A stretch of DNA of 64,000 bases from Halobacteriales archaeon QS_6_64_34 (GCA_003020925.1 PXRT01000013.1:146520-210519); one strand, 5' to 3'. Positions 41,997 to 50,537 are shown, counted from the first letter of the stretch. Numbers and translations: made by a program. The notes: generated by a model not told the origin, from the letters alone.

Positions 41997-42836
41997 TTAC
42001 TCCCAGGCGTCGGGGCCGAAGTCCGGGTCGACCTTCCGGTCCTCGTGGTCGATAGCGTCGATGCGGTCGATGTCCTCGGCAGTCAGTTCGAGGTCCAGGC
42101 TCCGCCAGTTGTCCGCGATGTGGTCGCGGCCGGTCGCTTTCGGGATGGCGGTGACGCCTTTCTCCTGTAGCCACGCCAGGCTGACCTGGGCGGCGCTCGT
42201 GTCGTGGTCGTCGGCGATGTCGGTCAGCACGTCGCTATCGAACACCGCGCCGCGAGCGAGCGGCGAGTAGGCGACGAGTTCGTAGTCGTGTTCGGCGGCG
42301 TGGGCCCGCAGTTCCGCCTGCTGGAGGAACGGGTGTATCTCCACCTGGTTGGCAAAGAGCGGGGCGTCCAGAATCTCCATCGCCTCCTCGACGTGGTGTG
42401 GCTCGAAGTTCGAGACGCCGACGTTGTGTATCTTCCCCTGGTCGTAGAGTTCGTCGAACGCGCCCAGGGTCGCCTCGGCGTCGTAGTCGCCGGCCGGCCA
42501 GTGGACGTACAGCAGGTCGACGGCGTCGACGCCGAGGTCGTCTAAGCTTTGCGCTGTCGTCGCATGGACGTCATCGGCCGCGAGGTTCGCGTTCCAGACC
42601 TTCGTCGCGAGGAAGATATCGTCGCGGGTCACGTCGGCGGCGGCGAGCCCATCGCCGACGGCGTCTTCGTTGCCGTAGGCCTGGGCGGTGTCGACGTGTC
42701 GATAGCCAAGCTCCAGGGCGGTCTCGACGCTGTCGGTACACTCCTGAGGGTCGTCGTTCTGCCAGGTTCCGAGCCCGAGCATCGGCATGCCGTTGGCGCG
42801 CGGGACGCTGTCGGCTGTCGGCGTCTGTTGTGACAT
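41997..42836 (-). CDS. Aldo/keto reductase
   Basis: A 279-residue NAD(P)H-dependent carbonyl reductase. MPMLGLGTWQND opens the barrel; GYRHVDTAQAYGNEDAVGDGL carries the catalytic Asp and Tyr, FLATKVWNANL the Lys, LLYVHWPAGDY the His, and VTAIPKATGRDHIADNW the cofactor site. All four residues of the tetrad are present. Substrate unknown; related enzymes act on glyoxals or ketones (2,5-diketo-gluconate reductase-like). ATG chosen over a GTG one codon upstream. Confidence 0.93.
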   Translation of the reverse strand: MSQQTPTADSVPRANGMPMLGLGTWQNDDPQECTDSVETALELGYRHVDTAQAYGNEDAVGDGLAAADVTRDDIFLATKVWNANLAADDVHATTAQSLDDLGVDAVDLLYVHWPAGDYDAEATLGAFDELYDQGKIHNVGVSNFEPHHVEEAMEILDAPLFANQVEIHPFLQQAELRAHAAEHDYELVAYSPLARGAVFDSDVLTDIADDHDTSAAQVSLAWLQEKGVTAIPKATGRDHIADNWRSLDLELTAEDIDRIDAIDHEDRKVDPDFGPDAWE

Positions 42837-42939
42837 CACCGGAACTCAGGCGGTCACGGCTGAAAAGGGGTTGGGAACCGGCCGACCGGACCGGCTGGAA
42901 ACCGACATATTCAGGACAGGCCAGTCCCAACGACGACCT

Positions 42940-43656
42940 ATGACAGACGGTAGTAGGGACGTGTCTCGTCGGGCCTTTATGCGGACGGCGACGGGGGCGA
43001 CGGCCGTCGCGGCCGCCTCCGGTGTGGCCACCGCACAGGAGGGGACGCCGACAGCGAGCGGGACAGCGACCGCGACCGACAACAGTACCGAGGCCGGCAC
43101 AGAGAGCGGCGGCGGCGAAGCCGGCCCGCCGGACTTCGGCGGCTATCTCGACGGCGTCGGGAACTTCGACGGGAGCGTCACGGACGCCCGTGGCCAGGAC
43201 ACCGCGACGGTCGAAGTCGGCGTGGAGGCAAACGGCGGCGCCTTCGGCTTCGGTCCGGCCGCTATCCACGTCGACAACGGCGCGACGGTCCAGTGGGAGT
43301 GGACCGGCGAGGGCGGCAACCACAACGTCATCTCCAACGACGACGGACCGCTCGACTCCGATACCTACACCGAAAGCGGTGTCAACTACGAGCAGACGTT
43401 CGAGGAAGACGGCATCTACAACTACTACTGTGGCCCCCACCAGGGCCAGGGGATGAAAGGGTCTATCGTCGTCGGCACCGACTACCCGACCCAGAGCAGC
43501 GGCGGTGGCGCCGGCGGCGGTACCGGCCCGCTCGGCGTCCCCGGGAGCGCGAAGATGCTCGGCGTCGCCACCTCCGTCGTGATGGTCGCGACGCTCGGAA
43601 TGGCGTACGTCTTCATGCGCTACGGCGGCGACTACGAGACACCCGGCGACGAGTGA
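42940..43656 (+). CDS. hcy: Halocyanin (blue copper protein), Tat-exported
   Basis: A 238-residue membrane-bound electron carrier. Tat signal SRRAFMRTATGATAVAAASGVATA is followed by a Thr/Ser-rich spacer (possible glycosylation) and the plastocyanin-like domain. Type-1 copper ligands: His in GEGGNHNVI, Cys, His and Met in YNYYCGPHQGQGM. The C-terminus has one TM span (MLGVATSVVMVATLGMAYVFM) rather than a lipobox. Acts outside the cell membrane in respiratory electron transfer. Converges with the SRPBCC gene, whose stop directly abuts. Confidence 0.93.
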   Translation: MTDGSRDVSRRAFMRTATGATAVAAASGVATAQEGTPTASGTATATDNSTEAGTESGGGEAGPPDFGGYLDGVGNFDGSVTDARGQDTATVEVGVEANGGAFGFGPAAIHVDNGATVQWEWTGEGGNHNVISNDDGPLDSDTYTESGVNYEQTFEEDGIYNYYCGPHQGQGMKGSIVVGTDYPTQSSGGGAGGGTGPLGVPGSAKMLGVATSVVMVATLGMAYVFMRYGGDYETPGDE

Positions 43657-44169
43657 TCAGGCGGTTCGAATCTCGACCTCGGCGTCCCGTGGCTCGCCCT
43701 CGATGTCGTCGACGACGCGTCTGACGATGCGTGTCGCCTCCTTGCGAACGAGCGGTTTGACCTTCTCGATGACCCAGCCCATAGAGACGAGTCGCGGCAG
43801 GTCGACGGCGCTTTTCGAGGCCGAGTCGGCGTCGTACTCGATGTGGAGGACGACCTCCGTGGCCGCTTCGACACCGGCCGGCGAGTCGGTCGGCATTATC
43901 CCCCAGTAGCCTTCGGCGTCGATGTCCTTGATAATGCGCCAGTCGATTCGCTCGGGCGGCTCGACGCCGGTCACCTCCGAACGGGCCGTGTAGGTGAGTT
44001 TCCACCACGAGAACTCAAGCGCGTATCGCGTCCCGGCCGCGCCGTCGCCGTCCTGTCGCACCCGGTCGAGATACTCCGAGTAGCGCGCATAGCCCGGGAA
44101 ATCGAGGAGAAAATCGTACAGCTCCTCGGGCGAGGCATACACCACCGTTCTGGCCTCGATTTCGTCCAC
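43657..44169 (-). CDS. SRPBCC/polyketide-cyclase-like protein
   Basis: A 170-residue START-like fold protein: VDEIEARTVVYASPEELYDFLLDFPGYARYSEYLDRV, then SWWKLTYTARSEVTGVEPPERIDWRI and a long C-terminal helix (VDLPRLVSMGWVIEKVKPLVRKEATRIVRRVVDDI). Binds a hydrophobic ligand; homologues include CoQ10-binding Coq10 types. GTG start chosen because similarity begins there and upstream codons enter the promoter region of the divergent regulator. Stop-to-stop contact with halocyanin. Confidence 0.83.
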   Translation of the reverse strand: MDEIEARTVVYASPEELYDFLLDFPGYARYSEYLDRVRQDGDGAAGTRYALEFSWWKLTYTARSEVTGVEPPERIDWRIIKDIDAEGYWGIMPTDSPAGVEAATEVVLHIEYDADSASKSAVDLPRLVSMGWVIEKVKPLVRKEATRIVRRVVDDIEGEPRDAEVEIRTA

Positions 44170-44298
44170 ACGAACCAACGCGGTGGTACTCCCTGTAAGC
44201 TTTCGGCCCACCTGCGTCGAGGAATTGCCGGAAGATTCCCACGGTGCATGAAACAGAACAAGAAATATTATTACCCTGTATCCGATACGGGTATGTAT

Positions 44299-44565
44299 AT
44301 GAGTGCATCCGACGCCCTCGCCGAGACAGACAAAGCCGAGACGGGGTGGGAGGCCGTCGCTGACCTGCCACCCAGCGCGAAGCTCGTCGCGAAAGTACTG
44401 GAGTACAACGACAGCCTGACCCAGAGCCAGCTCGCGGAGGAGACGCTGTTGCCGCCCCGGACGGTTCGGTACGCGCTGACCCGCCTGGAGGACGTCGGCG
44501 TCGTCGGCTCCCGCTTTTCGTTCTCGGATGCGCGCAAACGCATCTACACGCTCACTATCGAGTAG
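44299..44565 (+). CDS. MarR/TrmB-like winged-helix protein
   Basis: An 88-residue wHTH: LPPSAKLVAKVLEYNDSLTQSQLAEETLLPPRTVRYALTRLEDVGVVGSRFSFSDARKRIYTLTIE covers helix-turn-helix and wing, with no effector domain. An AATATTATT tract ~30 bp upstream is a likely TATA region, compatible with either this ATG or the one 6 bp earlier. cetZ follows on the same strand 117 bp later with its own upstream sequence. Regulates unknown targets, possibly itself. Confidence 0.85.
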   Translation: MSASDALAETDKAETGWEAVADLPPSAKLVAKVLEYNDSLTQSQLAEETLLPPRTVRYALTRLEDVGVVGSRFSFSDARKRIYTLTIE

Positions 44566-44682
44566 CGGCGTCGACCCGCTGCAGCCATCGCCCCGGTGTG
44601 CGGGCTTCCCAGCCAGCCCGCCGGCATCGTCACGACACCTGCCGGGACAACGTTGATTAGTACAGCGACGTAGACGTTGCGT

Positions 44683-45756
44683 ATGAAAGTCGTCCTGATA
44701 GGCGTCGGGCAAGCCGGGGGAAAAGTGACCCAGTCCCTCGCGGAGTTCGACTACGAGATGGGTTTCAACGCCGTCCGGGGTGCCCTCGCCGTCAACACCG
44801 CAAAGGCCGACCTCCAGAACCTCGAACTCGATACCGCGCTCATCGGCCAGGACCGCGTGAAAGGCCACGGCGTCGGTGGCGACAACGAACTGGGCGCCCG
44901 GATTATGCAGGAGAACGCGACGGAGGTGCTCGACAACATGGACGGGCGCATCACCACCGAGGCCGAGGCCGTCGTGGTGGTCGCCGGCCTGGGCGGTGGC
45001 ACCGGCTCGGGCGGCGGCCCGATGCTCGTCCGGGAACTCCAGCGCATCTACGAGATGCCAATCTACATGCTCGGCATCCTCCCCGGCGACGACGAAGGCG
45101 GGCTCTATCAGGCCAATGCCGGTCGCTCGCTGAAGACGGCCGCCCGGGAAGCCGACTCCCTGCTGCTCGTCGACAACGACGCCTGGCGTGGCTCCGGTGA
45201 CAGCGTCGCCGAGGGGTACGAACGTATCAACGACGCCATCGCCCAGCGCATCGGCCTGCTGCTCGCCTCCGGCGAGGCCGTCGAGGGCGTCGGGGAGAGC
45301 GTGGTCGACTCCTCGGAAATCATCAACACCCTGCGGGGCGGGGGCATCTCCGCCGTCGGCTACGCCAGCGCCGAGGCCAGCGAGGACGCCGAGGAGAACG
45401 TCAACACCATCACCAGCGTCACCCGCAACGCCTTGCTTACCAGTATGAGCCTCCCCGACGCCACCGACGCCGAGTCCGCGCTCCTGGTCATCGTTGGCGA
45501 CCCCGACCGCCTCTCCCGGAAGGGCGTCGAGCGCGCCCGCCGCTGGGTCGAAGACGAGACGGGCAGTATGAAAGTTCGCGGCGGCGACTTCCCGCTTGGC
45601 TCCGACAAAATCGCTGCACTGGTCGTCCTCTCCGGTGTCGAGCGCTCCGACCGCGTCGACGAGTTCATGGAGAAGGCCAAACTGGCCGCCAAATCACAGG
45701 GCCACGACACCGACCCCGACGAGTACGCCAGCGACGACCTCGACTCGTTAATGTGA
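44683..45756 (+). CDS. cetZ: CetZ tubulin-like cytoskeletal GTPase
   Basis: A 357-residue tubulin/FtsZ-superfamily protein. N-terminal GVGQAGGKV replaces the FtsZ GxGGxGxN pattern, as in CetZ. The T4 loop GLGGGTGSGGGP binds GTP, and T7-like GDNELGARIM and NDAIAQRIGLLL segments follow. CetZ proteins control haloarchaeal cell shape and motility rather than division. A CetZ1-like protein is my best guess, without phylogeny. Start at MKVVLIG; a TTG two codons upstream was rejected. A multi-hairpin element follows the stop. Confidence 0.93.
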   Translation: MKVVLIGVGQAGGKVTQSLAEFDYEMGFNAVRGALAVNTAKADLQNLELDTALIGQDRVKGHGVGGDNELGARIMQENATEVLDNMDGRITTEAEAVVVVAGLGGGTGSGGGPMLVRELQRIYEMPIYMLGILPGDDEGGLYQANAGRSLKTAAREADSLLLVDNDAWRGSGDSVAEGYERINDAIAQRIGLLLASGEAVEGVGESVVDSSEIINTLRGGGISAVGYASAEASEDAEENVNTITSVTRNALLTSMSLPDATDAESALLVIVGDPDRLSRKGVERARRWVEDETGSMKVRGGDFPLGSDKIAALVVLSGVERSDRVDEFMEKAKLAAKSQGHDTDPDEYASDDLDSLM

Positions 45757-45819
45757 GGGCCGGGAGCGCGCTCCATCGCGCGACCCGGGGAAGGGCAGGG
45801 TTGCAGAGAGGTGAGTATA

Positions 45820-45950
45820 CCGCTCGCCCACGGCGAGCGGTTTCACCGAATCCGAACAGCGTGAGGATTCGGCCTTTTTAGCGTAGATTTTTGCAAGGGG
45901 GGTGCCCGCAGCGAGCAGCGCGAGCGAGGACACCCCCCGCAGTAAAAAGG
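45820..45950. terminator. Three-hairpin element after cetZ
   Basis: Three stems in a row: CCGCTCGCC/GGCGAGCGG (45820-45840); CCGAATCC/GGATTCGG (45846-45872), followed at once by CCTTTTTAG, a good T-rich terminator; and GGGGGGTG/CACCCCCC (45897-45938), followed by GCAGTAAAAAGG. It lies between the convergent cetZ and phosphodiesterase genes and could end transcription from both sides, or encode a structured RNA. Confidence 0.7.
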
Positions 45951-45957
45951 TACTACG

Positions 45958-47298
45958 TCAGACGAGACTGGAGCCGTCGAACTCGGCCCGTTCGTAGTCG
46001 TGGTCCATCAGCTCCAGGATGGTCGGTGCGATATCGTAGAGGTCGGCGTCGCTGATGCGGGCGTCGTCGTCGTCGACGATGAGCGTGGCGTTGTCGAAAG
46101 AGTGCATCCCGTTGCGCGGGCCGACATCGAAGACCTCCTCGCTCCCTTTGAAGCCGGCCTTGAGGTCGAAACCGTGGTTCGGGATGACGACGAGGTCGGG
46201 GGCGATATCGGAGTGGTCGCCACGGAAGGCCTCCTCGCGGGTGACAACGCGGTCGGCGACTTTGTTGCCGTTGGGGCCCTCCAGCGCTTCGAGTTTCGCC
46301 TTGAGGTCCTCGCGTACGTCTTCGTACGCGTCCTCGCTGACCCCGCCGTTGGGTTCGCGTCCCTCGAGATTGATGTAGAATCGGCCCGGAATGAGCGAGT
46401 AGGCTTTCGTGTCCTCGCTGATGTCGCCCAGTTCGGAGTGGTCGTCGTCGAACTCCAGCCACCCTTCCTGCTCGAGCCACTCGTTGAAGTGGACCTCGTG
46501 TTCGAGGGTGGTAAAGCCGTGGTCGGAGGCGACGACCATCGTCACGTCGTCGGCGAGTTGCTCTCGGAGCTTGCCCAGATACTCGTCGACCTGGCGGTAG
46601 AAGTCGAAGAACTCCTCCTGGTACGTGCCGTCCTGTTCGTAGTGTTTGAATAGGAAGTGATTGACCCGGTCCGTGGTCATGAAGACGCCGAAAAAGAGGT
46701 CCCAGTCATCCTGTTCGACGTAGTGGGAGAACGCTTCGTAGCGTTTCTCCAGGGTCTTGTGGGCGTCCTCGATGAACTCGGTCTTGTCGTCGTCGTGGCC
46801 GAGTTTGGCGTTGACGTCGATGCGGTAGTTGTCGGCCTGGAGGTGGTCACGCAGGTCGTCGGGGTAGGCTGCCTTGTCGACGCCCGGGGAGAGAAAGCCC
46901 GAGACCATCCGCTGGACGTTGCGCTGTGGCGGGAAGGTGACGGGGACGTTCAATACGGTGGCGTCGCGACCGTCCTCGGTGATGCGGTCCCACAGTCGGG
47001 TAGCCTGGACGTCCCGACCCATGGGGACGTAAGTGTCGTACGACCCGATTTCGCGGTCTTGGAACCCGTAGACGCCGGTCCCGCCCGGGTTGACGCCGGT
47101 CGTCAGCGCCGGCCAGCAGGCGCTTGACTCCGGCGGCACGATGCTGTCGATGGGGGCGCCGGCGCCAGACTGCTCGAGTTCCGTGAGGTTCGGAAACACG
47201 TCCGGATGCTCGTCGATGAGGCTGTACGGCACCCCGTCGATGCCGAAGAACGCGACACGCGGCGCGTCGTCGCCCTTCAGACGGTCGAATAGTCCCAT
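45958..47298 (-). CDS. Alkaline-phosphatase-superfamily phosphodiesterase
   Basis: A 446-residue type I phosphodiesterase/nucleotide pyrophosphatase-like enzyme. Metal site: FFGIDGVPYSLID (Asp), nucleophile region PESSACWPALTTGVNPG, then TTDRVNHFLFKHY (Asp/His), VVASDHGFTTLEHEVHFN (Asp-His), and GMHSFDNATLIV near the end. No signal peptide: cytosolic. Substrate unknown; haloarchaeal members often sit in glycan or nucleotide-sugar contexts, which is not visible here. Start at MGLFDRLKG. Confidence 0.9.
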   Translation of the reverse strand: MGLFDRLKGDDAPRVAFFGIDGVPYSLIDEHPDVFPNLTELEQSGAGAPIDSIVPPESSACWPALTTGVNPGGTGVYGFQDREIGSYDTYVPMGRDVQATRLWDRITEDGRDATVLNVPVTFPPQRNVQRMVSGFLSPGVDKAAYPDDLRDHLQADNYRIDVNAKLGHDDDKTEFIEDAHKTLEKRYEAFSHYVEQDDWDLFFGVFMTTDRVNHFLFKHYEQDGTYQEEFFDFYRQVDEYLGKLREQLADDVTMVVASDHGFTTLEHEVHFNEWLEQEGWLEFDDDHSELGDISEDTKAYSLIPGRFYINLEGREPNGGVSEDAYEDVREDLKAKLEALEGPNGNKVADRVVTREEAFRGDHSDIAPDLVVIPNHGFDLKAGFKGSEEVFDVGPRNGMHSFDNATLIVDDDDARISDADLYDIAPTILELMDHDYERAEFDGSSLV

Positions 47299-47403
47299 GG
47301 GAATCGTTAGACAGGTCGGGGTCAAGAAGCTTCTTTTCGCGGTCGCGTCAGGGAAAGCGGCAAGAAATCTGGGGTATCGGCTACAGCGTGCCCGGACCGG
47401 AAC

Positions 47404-47529
47404 TCAGGACGACTGGTCCGCGTTCGCCGGCACGACTGTGAGGTGGGCGATACGGGGCGGCGCTGGCCGCTCGCTGTCCGGTCCGGCGTCGAACTCGTCG
47501 GTCGACGGCGATGATCGGTCGGTTGCCAT
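47404..47529 (-). CDS. Small conserved-looking ORF (41 aa)
   Basis: Below the ORF-track cutoff. Reads MATDRSSPSTDEFDAGPDSE, then RPAPPRIAHLTVVPANADQSS-stop. The acidic composition and codon use match native halophilic proteins, unlike the Arg-rich 65-aa shadow listed in the track. Function unknown, existence plausible. Confidence 0.45.
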   Translation of the reverse strand: MATDRSSPSTDEFDAGPDSERPAPPRIAHLTVVPANADQSS

Positions 47530-47674
47530 GCGTGTCTGTACCATGGGTTCGGGCGCTGAAAAGATTACCCATGCTCATACATAATCAGCAACAAGTGCCG
47601 GTATTACCGGTAAAAATAGCTGGGCCGTCGTCCCGGAGTCGGCCCGGCCCGGGAGCGCACGTCACCAGTCCGTC

Positions 47675-48208
47675 TCAGTTGAAGTTCTCGTCGTAGAGGT
47701 CCTGTGCGTGCTCGATGGCGTCTATCGCGGCCTGTTTGTCCACCCAGCCCTGCGTTTCGACTTCCTTTCCTTCCTCGAGGTTCTTGTAGGTCGAGAAGAA
47801 CTCGTCAATCTCGTCTTGGGTCTGCTGGGGGATGTCCGCCAGGTCCTCGATATGGTCGTATCGGGGGTCCTCCGTGGGGACAGCGATGACCTTGTCGTCT
47901 TGCTCGCCGTCGTCGTCCATCTTCATCATGGCGACCGGGCGGGCCGTCACAATGCAGCCGGGGAACGTCTGGTCCTCGACGAGGACGAGCACGTCGAAGG
48001 GGTCCCCGTCGTCGTAGTACGACTGCGGAATGAACCCGTAGTCGGCGGGGTAATGGACGTTCGAGTGCAACACTCGGTCCAGCACGACGCCGGGGACATC
48101 CTTGTTGTACTCGTACTTGTTGCGTTCGCCTTTCAGACACTCCACGACGGCGTAGATTTCTTCCGGCGCGTTCGGTCCGGTTTCGAGGTCTTCCCAGAGA
48201 TTTGTCAT
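47675..48208 (-). CDS. ppa: Inorganic pyrophosphatase (family I)
   Basis: A 177-residue soluble PPase, hydrolysing pyrophosphate to drive biosynthesis. LHSNVHYPADYGFIPQSYYDDGDPFDVLVL holds the signature with clustered Mg2+-binding Asp residues; VAMMKMDDDGEQDDKVIAVP and KNLEEGKEVETQGWVDKQ complete the active site. Normal length. Start at MTNLWEDLETG, giving the typical N-terminus; the extra ORF-track residues are intergenic. Monocistronic. Confidence 0.96.
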   Translation of the reverse strand: MTNLWEDLETGPNAPEEIYAVVECLKGERNKYEYNKDVPGVVLDRVLHSNVHYPADYGFIPQSYYDDGDPFDVLVLVEDQTFPGCIVTARPVAMMKMDDDGEQDDKVIAVPTEDPRYDHIEDLADIPQQTQDEIDEFFSTYKNLEEGKEVETQGWVDKQAAIDAIEHAQDLYDENFN

Positions 48209-48458
48209 CGTCCGCGTGTGCGACGGGGGATTAAAAATGATTTTCGTAATTACGGCGGCGACCGTCGGGCACAAATTACTTATCGGCTGGCCCCAGAATC
48301 GGTGATAGACACCGGTGTCGCGTTAGGAGGTTTATAACACCTGCGCGCTGTTCGGGACTGGTACCCAGTTTCGGGGTCGATTAACTGGCTCCGTAACAAT
48401 TGTTGATTTCCAAGGTATCGACTACCGTCGGCTGATACTACCGGAACATACGCTGGAG

Positions 48459-48472
48459 TTAACAAGTGTTAA
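48459..48472. promoter_or_regulatory. Candidate PadR operator overlapping the TATA region
   Basis: TTAACA-AG-TGTTAA is a perfect inverted repeat 26-39 bp before the padR ATG, overlapping TTAAATA at the TATA position. Binding there would block transcription, consistent with autorepression. Confidence 0.5.
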
Positions 48473-48497
48473 ATAGCTTGATGACATTTGATTTACC

Positions 48498-48857
48498 ATG
48501 TCAGAGGCACAAACCATTGAGAGTAGTCCCGGCGTCGCAAAAGACCTGACCGCGTTCCAGCAGAACATCCTCGTTATCCTCGCCGAAGAGCCCCGGTATG
48601 GACTCGCTATCAAGCGTGAACTCGAGTCCTACTACAGCGACGAGGTCAACCACGGTCGGCTCTACCCCAACCTCGACGACCTAGTCGAGATGGAACTGGT
48701 CGAGAAGAGCGAACTCGATAAGCGTACGAACCAGTACTCCCTGACAGAGGACGGCAAGAAAGCAGTGCTCGACCAGCTCGGCTGGGAGTTCTCGAAGCTC
48801 GTCACCGGCGGCGACCGCGCCGACGAACTCCACGACCTCGTCGACGACCAGGCGTAA
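48498..48857 (+). CDS. PadR-family transcriptional regulator
   Basis: A 119-residue winged-helix protein. LTAFQQNILVILAEEPRYGLAIKRELESYYSDEVNHGRLYPNLDDLVEMELVEKSELDKRTNQYSLTEDGKKAVL is the PadR DNA-binding domain with its YGxxI and GxLYPxL motifs. The C-terminal dimer helix is short. The 290-bp gap upstream holds an inverted repeat over the TATA site and AACAATTGTTGATT; no other gene is seen there. Targets unknown. Confidence 0.92.
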   Translation: MSEAQTIESSPGVAKDLTAFQQNILVILAEEPRYGLAIKRELESYYSDEVNHGRLYPNLDDLVEMELVEKSELDKRTNQYSLTEDGKKAVLDQLGWEFSKLVTGGDRADELHDLVDDQA

Positions 48858-48864
48858 GCGCCCC

Positions 48865-49407
48865 CTACGACCGTTCGGCTTTTTCGACCGCTAACTGAAC
48901 AGAGTCATCCAGCAGCGCCCGCTGTCTGTCCGTCGGCCAGGCGTTGCGCGGGAAGTACTCCTCGCGGAACTCGGCCAGCTCCTCGGGGGTCGCCTCGGCG
49001 ATAGGCTTCGCATAATGGTTCCCCATGAAGTCCGCGAGGGCCCGAGCTGTCGCCGCATGGGCGTCGCCATGCGCTGCTTGCACGCGCTCGACGACGGCCC
49101 GGTTTTGCTCCTCGACCTCCGCCCACTCGTCGGGGTCACCCGGGCCCGAGAGCCGAATCTCGACGCCGCGGTCCGTATCGTCGACGACATCCGGCTGGAT
49201 GACGCCATCTTCGACCCATTCGGACGGGTAACAGACGAGGACGTCGCCGGTGTCGTCCTCCCGGATGCGCGCGTCGTACTCGTATTCCGCGAGCAGGGCC
49301 GCCCGCTGGTCGCGGTAGGCGGCCGCCGCGCCCTCGTCGACGGCCTGGCGGGCCAGTCGCGTGAGCCGTTCCACCTCGTCGAGCCGGTCGGCTGGTATTT
49401 CAGGCAT
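48865..49407 (-). CDS. Haloarchaeal RNase H-linked protein (DUF7108-like)
   Basis: A 180-residue acidic protein. A helical start (LDEVERLTRLARQAVDEGAAAAYRDQRAALLAEYEY) leads into a beta core (ARIREDDTGDVLVCYPSEWV, GVEIRLSGPGDPDEWAEVEEQNRAVVERVQ). The C-terminus has MGNHYAKPIAEATPEELAEFREEYFPRNAWP. Start overlaps the rnhA stop by 8 bp, so the two are co-translated. It may assist RNase HI; no catalytic motif recognised. Confidence 0.82.
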   Translation of the reverse strand: MPEIPADRLDEVERLTRLARQAVDEGAAAAYRDQRAALLAEYEYDARIREDDTGDVLVCYPSEWVEDGVIQPDVVDDTDRGVEIRLSGPGDPDEWAEVEEQNRAVVERVQAAHGDAHAATARALADFMGNHYAKPIAEATPEELAEFREEYFPRNAWPTDRQRALLDDSVQLAVEKAERS

Positions 49408-49996
49408 CGTCCAGTGCGTCGTTTGCCAGTTGGTCGGCGCGGTCGTTTATCTCCCGCGGAACGTGTTCTATCTGCCAGTCGTCGACCCCCATCAGCAGCT
49501 CCCGGACCCGCACGCGCCGCTCGCGGAGTTCGGGGTCGTTCGTGTCCCACTCTCCCCGGACCTGCTTGACGATGAGTTCGGAGTCGCCACGGACGTGGAC
49601 CTCGTCGAAGCCGTAGTCGGTAGCGACTTCGAGCGCTTTCACCAGCGCGGCGTACTCGGCCTGGTTGTTCGTCGCACGGCCGATTGTCTCGCCGCCCTCG
49701 GCGACGATACCACCGTCGTCGACCAGTACGTAGCCGACCGAGGACGGACCGGGGTTGCCCCGGCAGGCCCCGTCGAAGTAGACGTGGACGCGCCCGCCGT
49801 CGTTGCTACGCAGCAGCGCGTCCAGCTGTGCGGTGTCACCGCCCTGAACCACTACCTTGTCGTCGTAGGCGACAGCCGTCGCGCCGCCGTACTCCGCTCG
49901 CCAGCGCTCGTGGGCGGTGTTGCCGTCCGCGACGGTGACGCCGGCCGCTATGAGTCGCTCGCGGGCCTCGTCGGGGTCGCACTCGATAACGGGCAT
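49400..49996 (-). CDS. rnhA: Ribonuclease HI
   Basis: A 198-residue type 1 RNase H that degrades RNA in RNA-DNA hybrids. The core has VYFDGACRGNPGPSSVGYVL (Asp), GRATNNQAEYAALVKALE (Glu), VRGDSELIVKQ (Asp) and HVPREINDRADQLANDAL (Asp): the complete DEDD set. The N-terminal ~65 residues (IECDPDEARERLIAAGVTVADGNTAHERWRAEYGGATAVAYDD) are a haloarchaeal extension. A haloarchaeal type 1 RNase H of this kind has been characterised in Halobacterium. Start at MPVIECDP. Confidence 0.94.
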   Translation of the reverse strand: MPVIECDPDEARERLIAAGVTVADGNTAHERWRAEYGGATAVAYDDKVVVQGGDTAQLDALLRSNDGGRVHVYFDGACRGNPGPSSVGYVLVDDGGIVAEGGETIGRATNNQAEYAALVKALEVATDYGFDEVHVRGDSELIVKQVRGEWDTNDPELRERRVRVRELLMGVDDWQIEHVPREINDRADQLANDALDDA

Positions 49997-50056
49997 TACC
50001 GGGAGAGACCGGGCAGCGGGCAAAGGGGTTGTGGTCCGGCGGTGCGTACGTCGCTA

Positions 50057-50440
50057 CTATCCGGCGAGGCGCTCGGCGCCGCTCCGTCGGCCCGCCGCGC
50101 CGCCACGGACACGGTCGAGGCCCGCCAGCACGCCGCCGGCCAGCACGACCAGGCTGACGCCGAGCATTATCGTCAGGAACGGGTCGAACGGCGAGAGTAC
50201 CAGCGGCGACACCACCAGAATCAGCCCGGAGATTATCGCCGCGACAACCGACAGCAGGCTCGCTTGCTTCCCCGAGGAGGCCCGGTACGCCGAGTGAGCG
50301 AGCGCGATTGCGGCCACCTCGCCCACGAGCAGGCTCGTCAGGGCCTGCGGATGAGTTACCCGGAAGAACGCGGGCAGGACGATGACGACGAGGCTGGCGA
50401 TGGTCGCGACGAGTCCCGACCACTTCGTGAGGTTTACCAT
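50057..50440 (-). CDS. Four-TM membrane protein (SPW-like)
   Basis: A 127-residue protein with four hydrophobic spans (TKWSGLVATIASLVVIVLPAFF, LLVGEVAAIALAHSAYRA, LLSVVAAIISGLILVVSPLVL, FLTIMLGVSLVVLAGGVLAG). TKWSGLVA and the SPLVLSPFDP turn recall SPW-repeat proteins, which is inference. The basic tail is RVRGGAAGRRSGAERL. Divergent from nreA, with an AT-rich GATTAATATCACC at its start. Function unknown. Confidence 0.78.
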   Translation of the reverse strand: MVNLTKWSGLVATIASLVVIVLPAFFRVTHPQALTSLLVGEVAAIALAHSAYRASSGKQASLLSVVAAIISGLILVVSPLVLSPFDPFLTIMLGVSLVVLAGGVLAGLDRVRGGAAGRRSGAERLAG

Positions 50441-50537
50441 GATTAATATCACCTGTTGTTACTCAGTCGAGGCACCTAATAGTTACCCACGTTCGGCAGG
50501 GACACCTTCTTGTTTGACAGGGGCCAACACGGGATAG

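Noticed and set aside
43662-43672. GGTTCGAATCT as a tRNA T-loop
   Set aside because: It lies inside the end of the SRPBCC coding sequence, with no acceptor, D or anticodon stems around it. No tRNA was found in the window.
47381-47578. 65-aa Arg-rich ORF in the ppa-phosphodiesterase gap
   Set aside because: Looks like the wrong frame; the acidic 41-aa frame in the same place is more credible.
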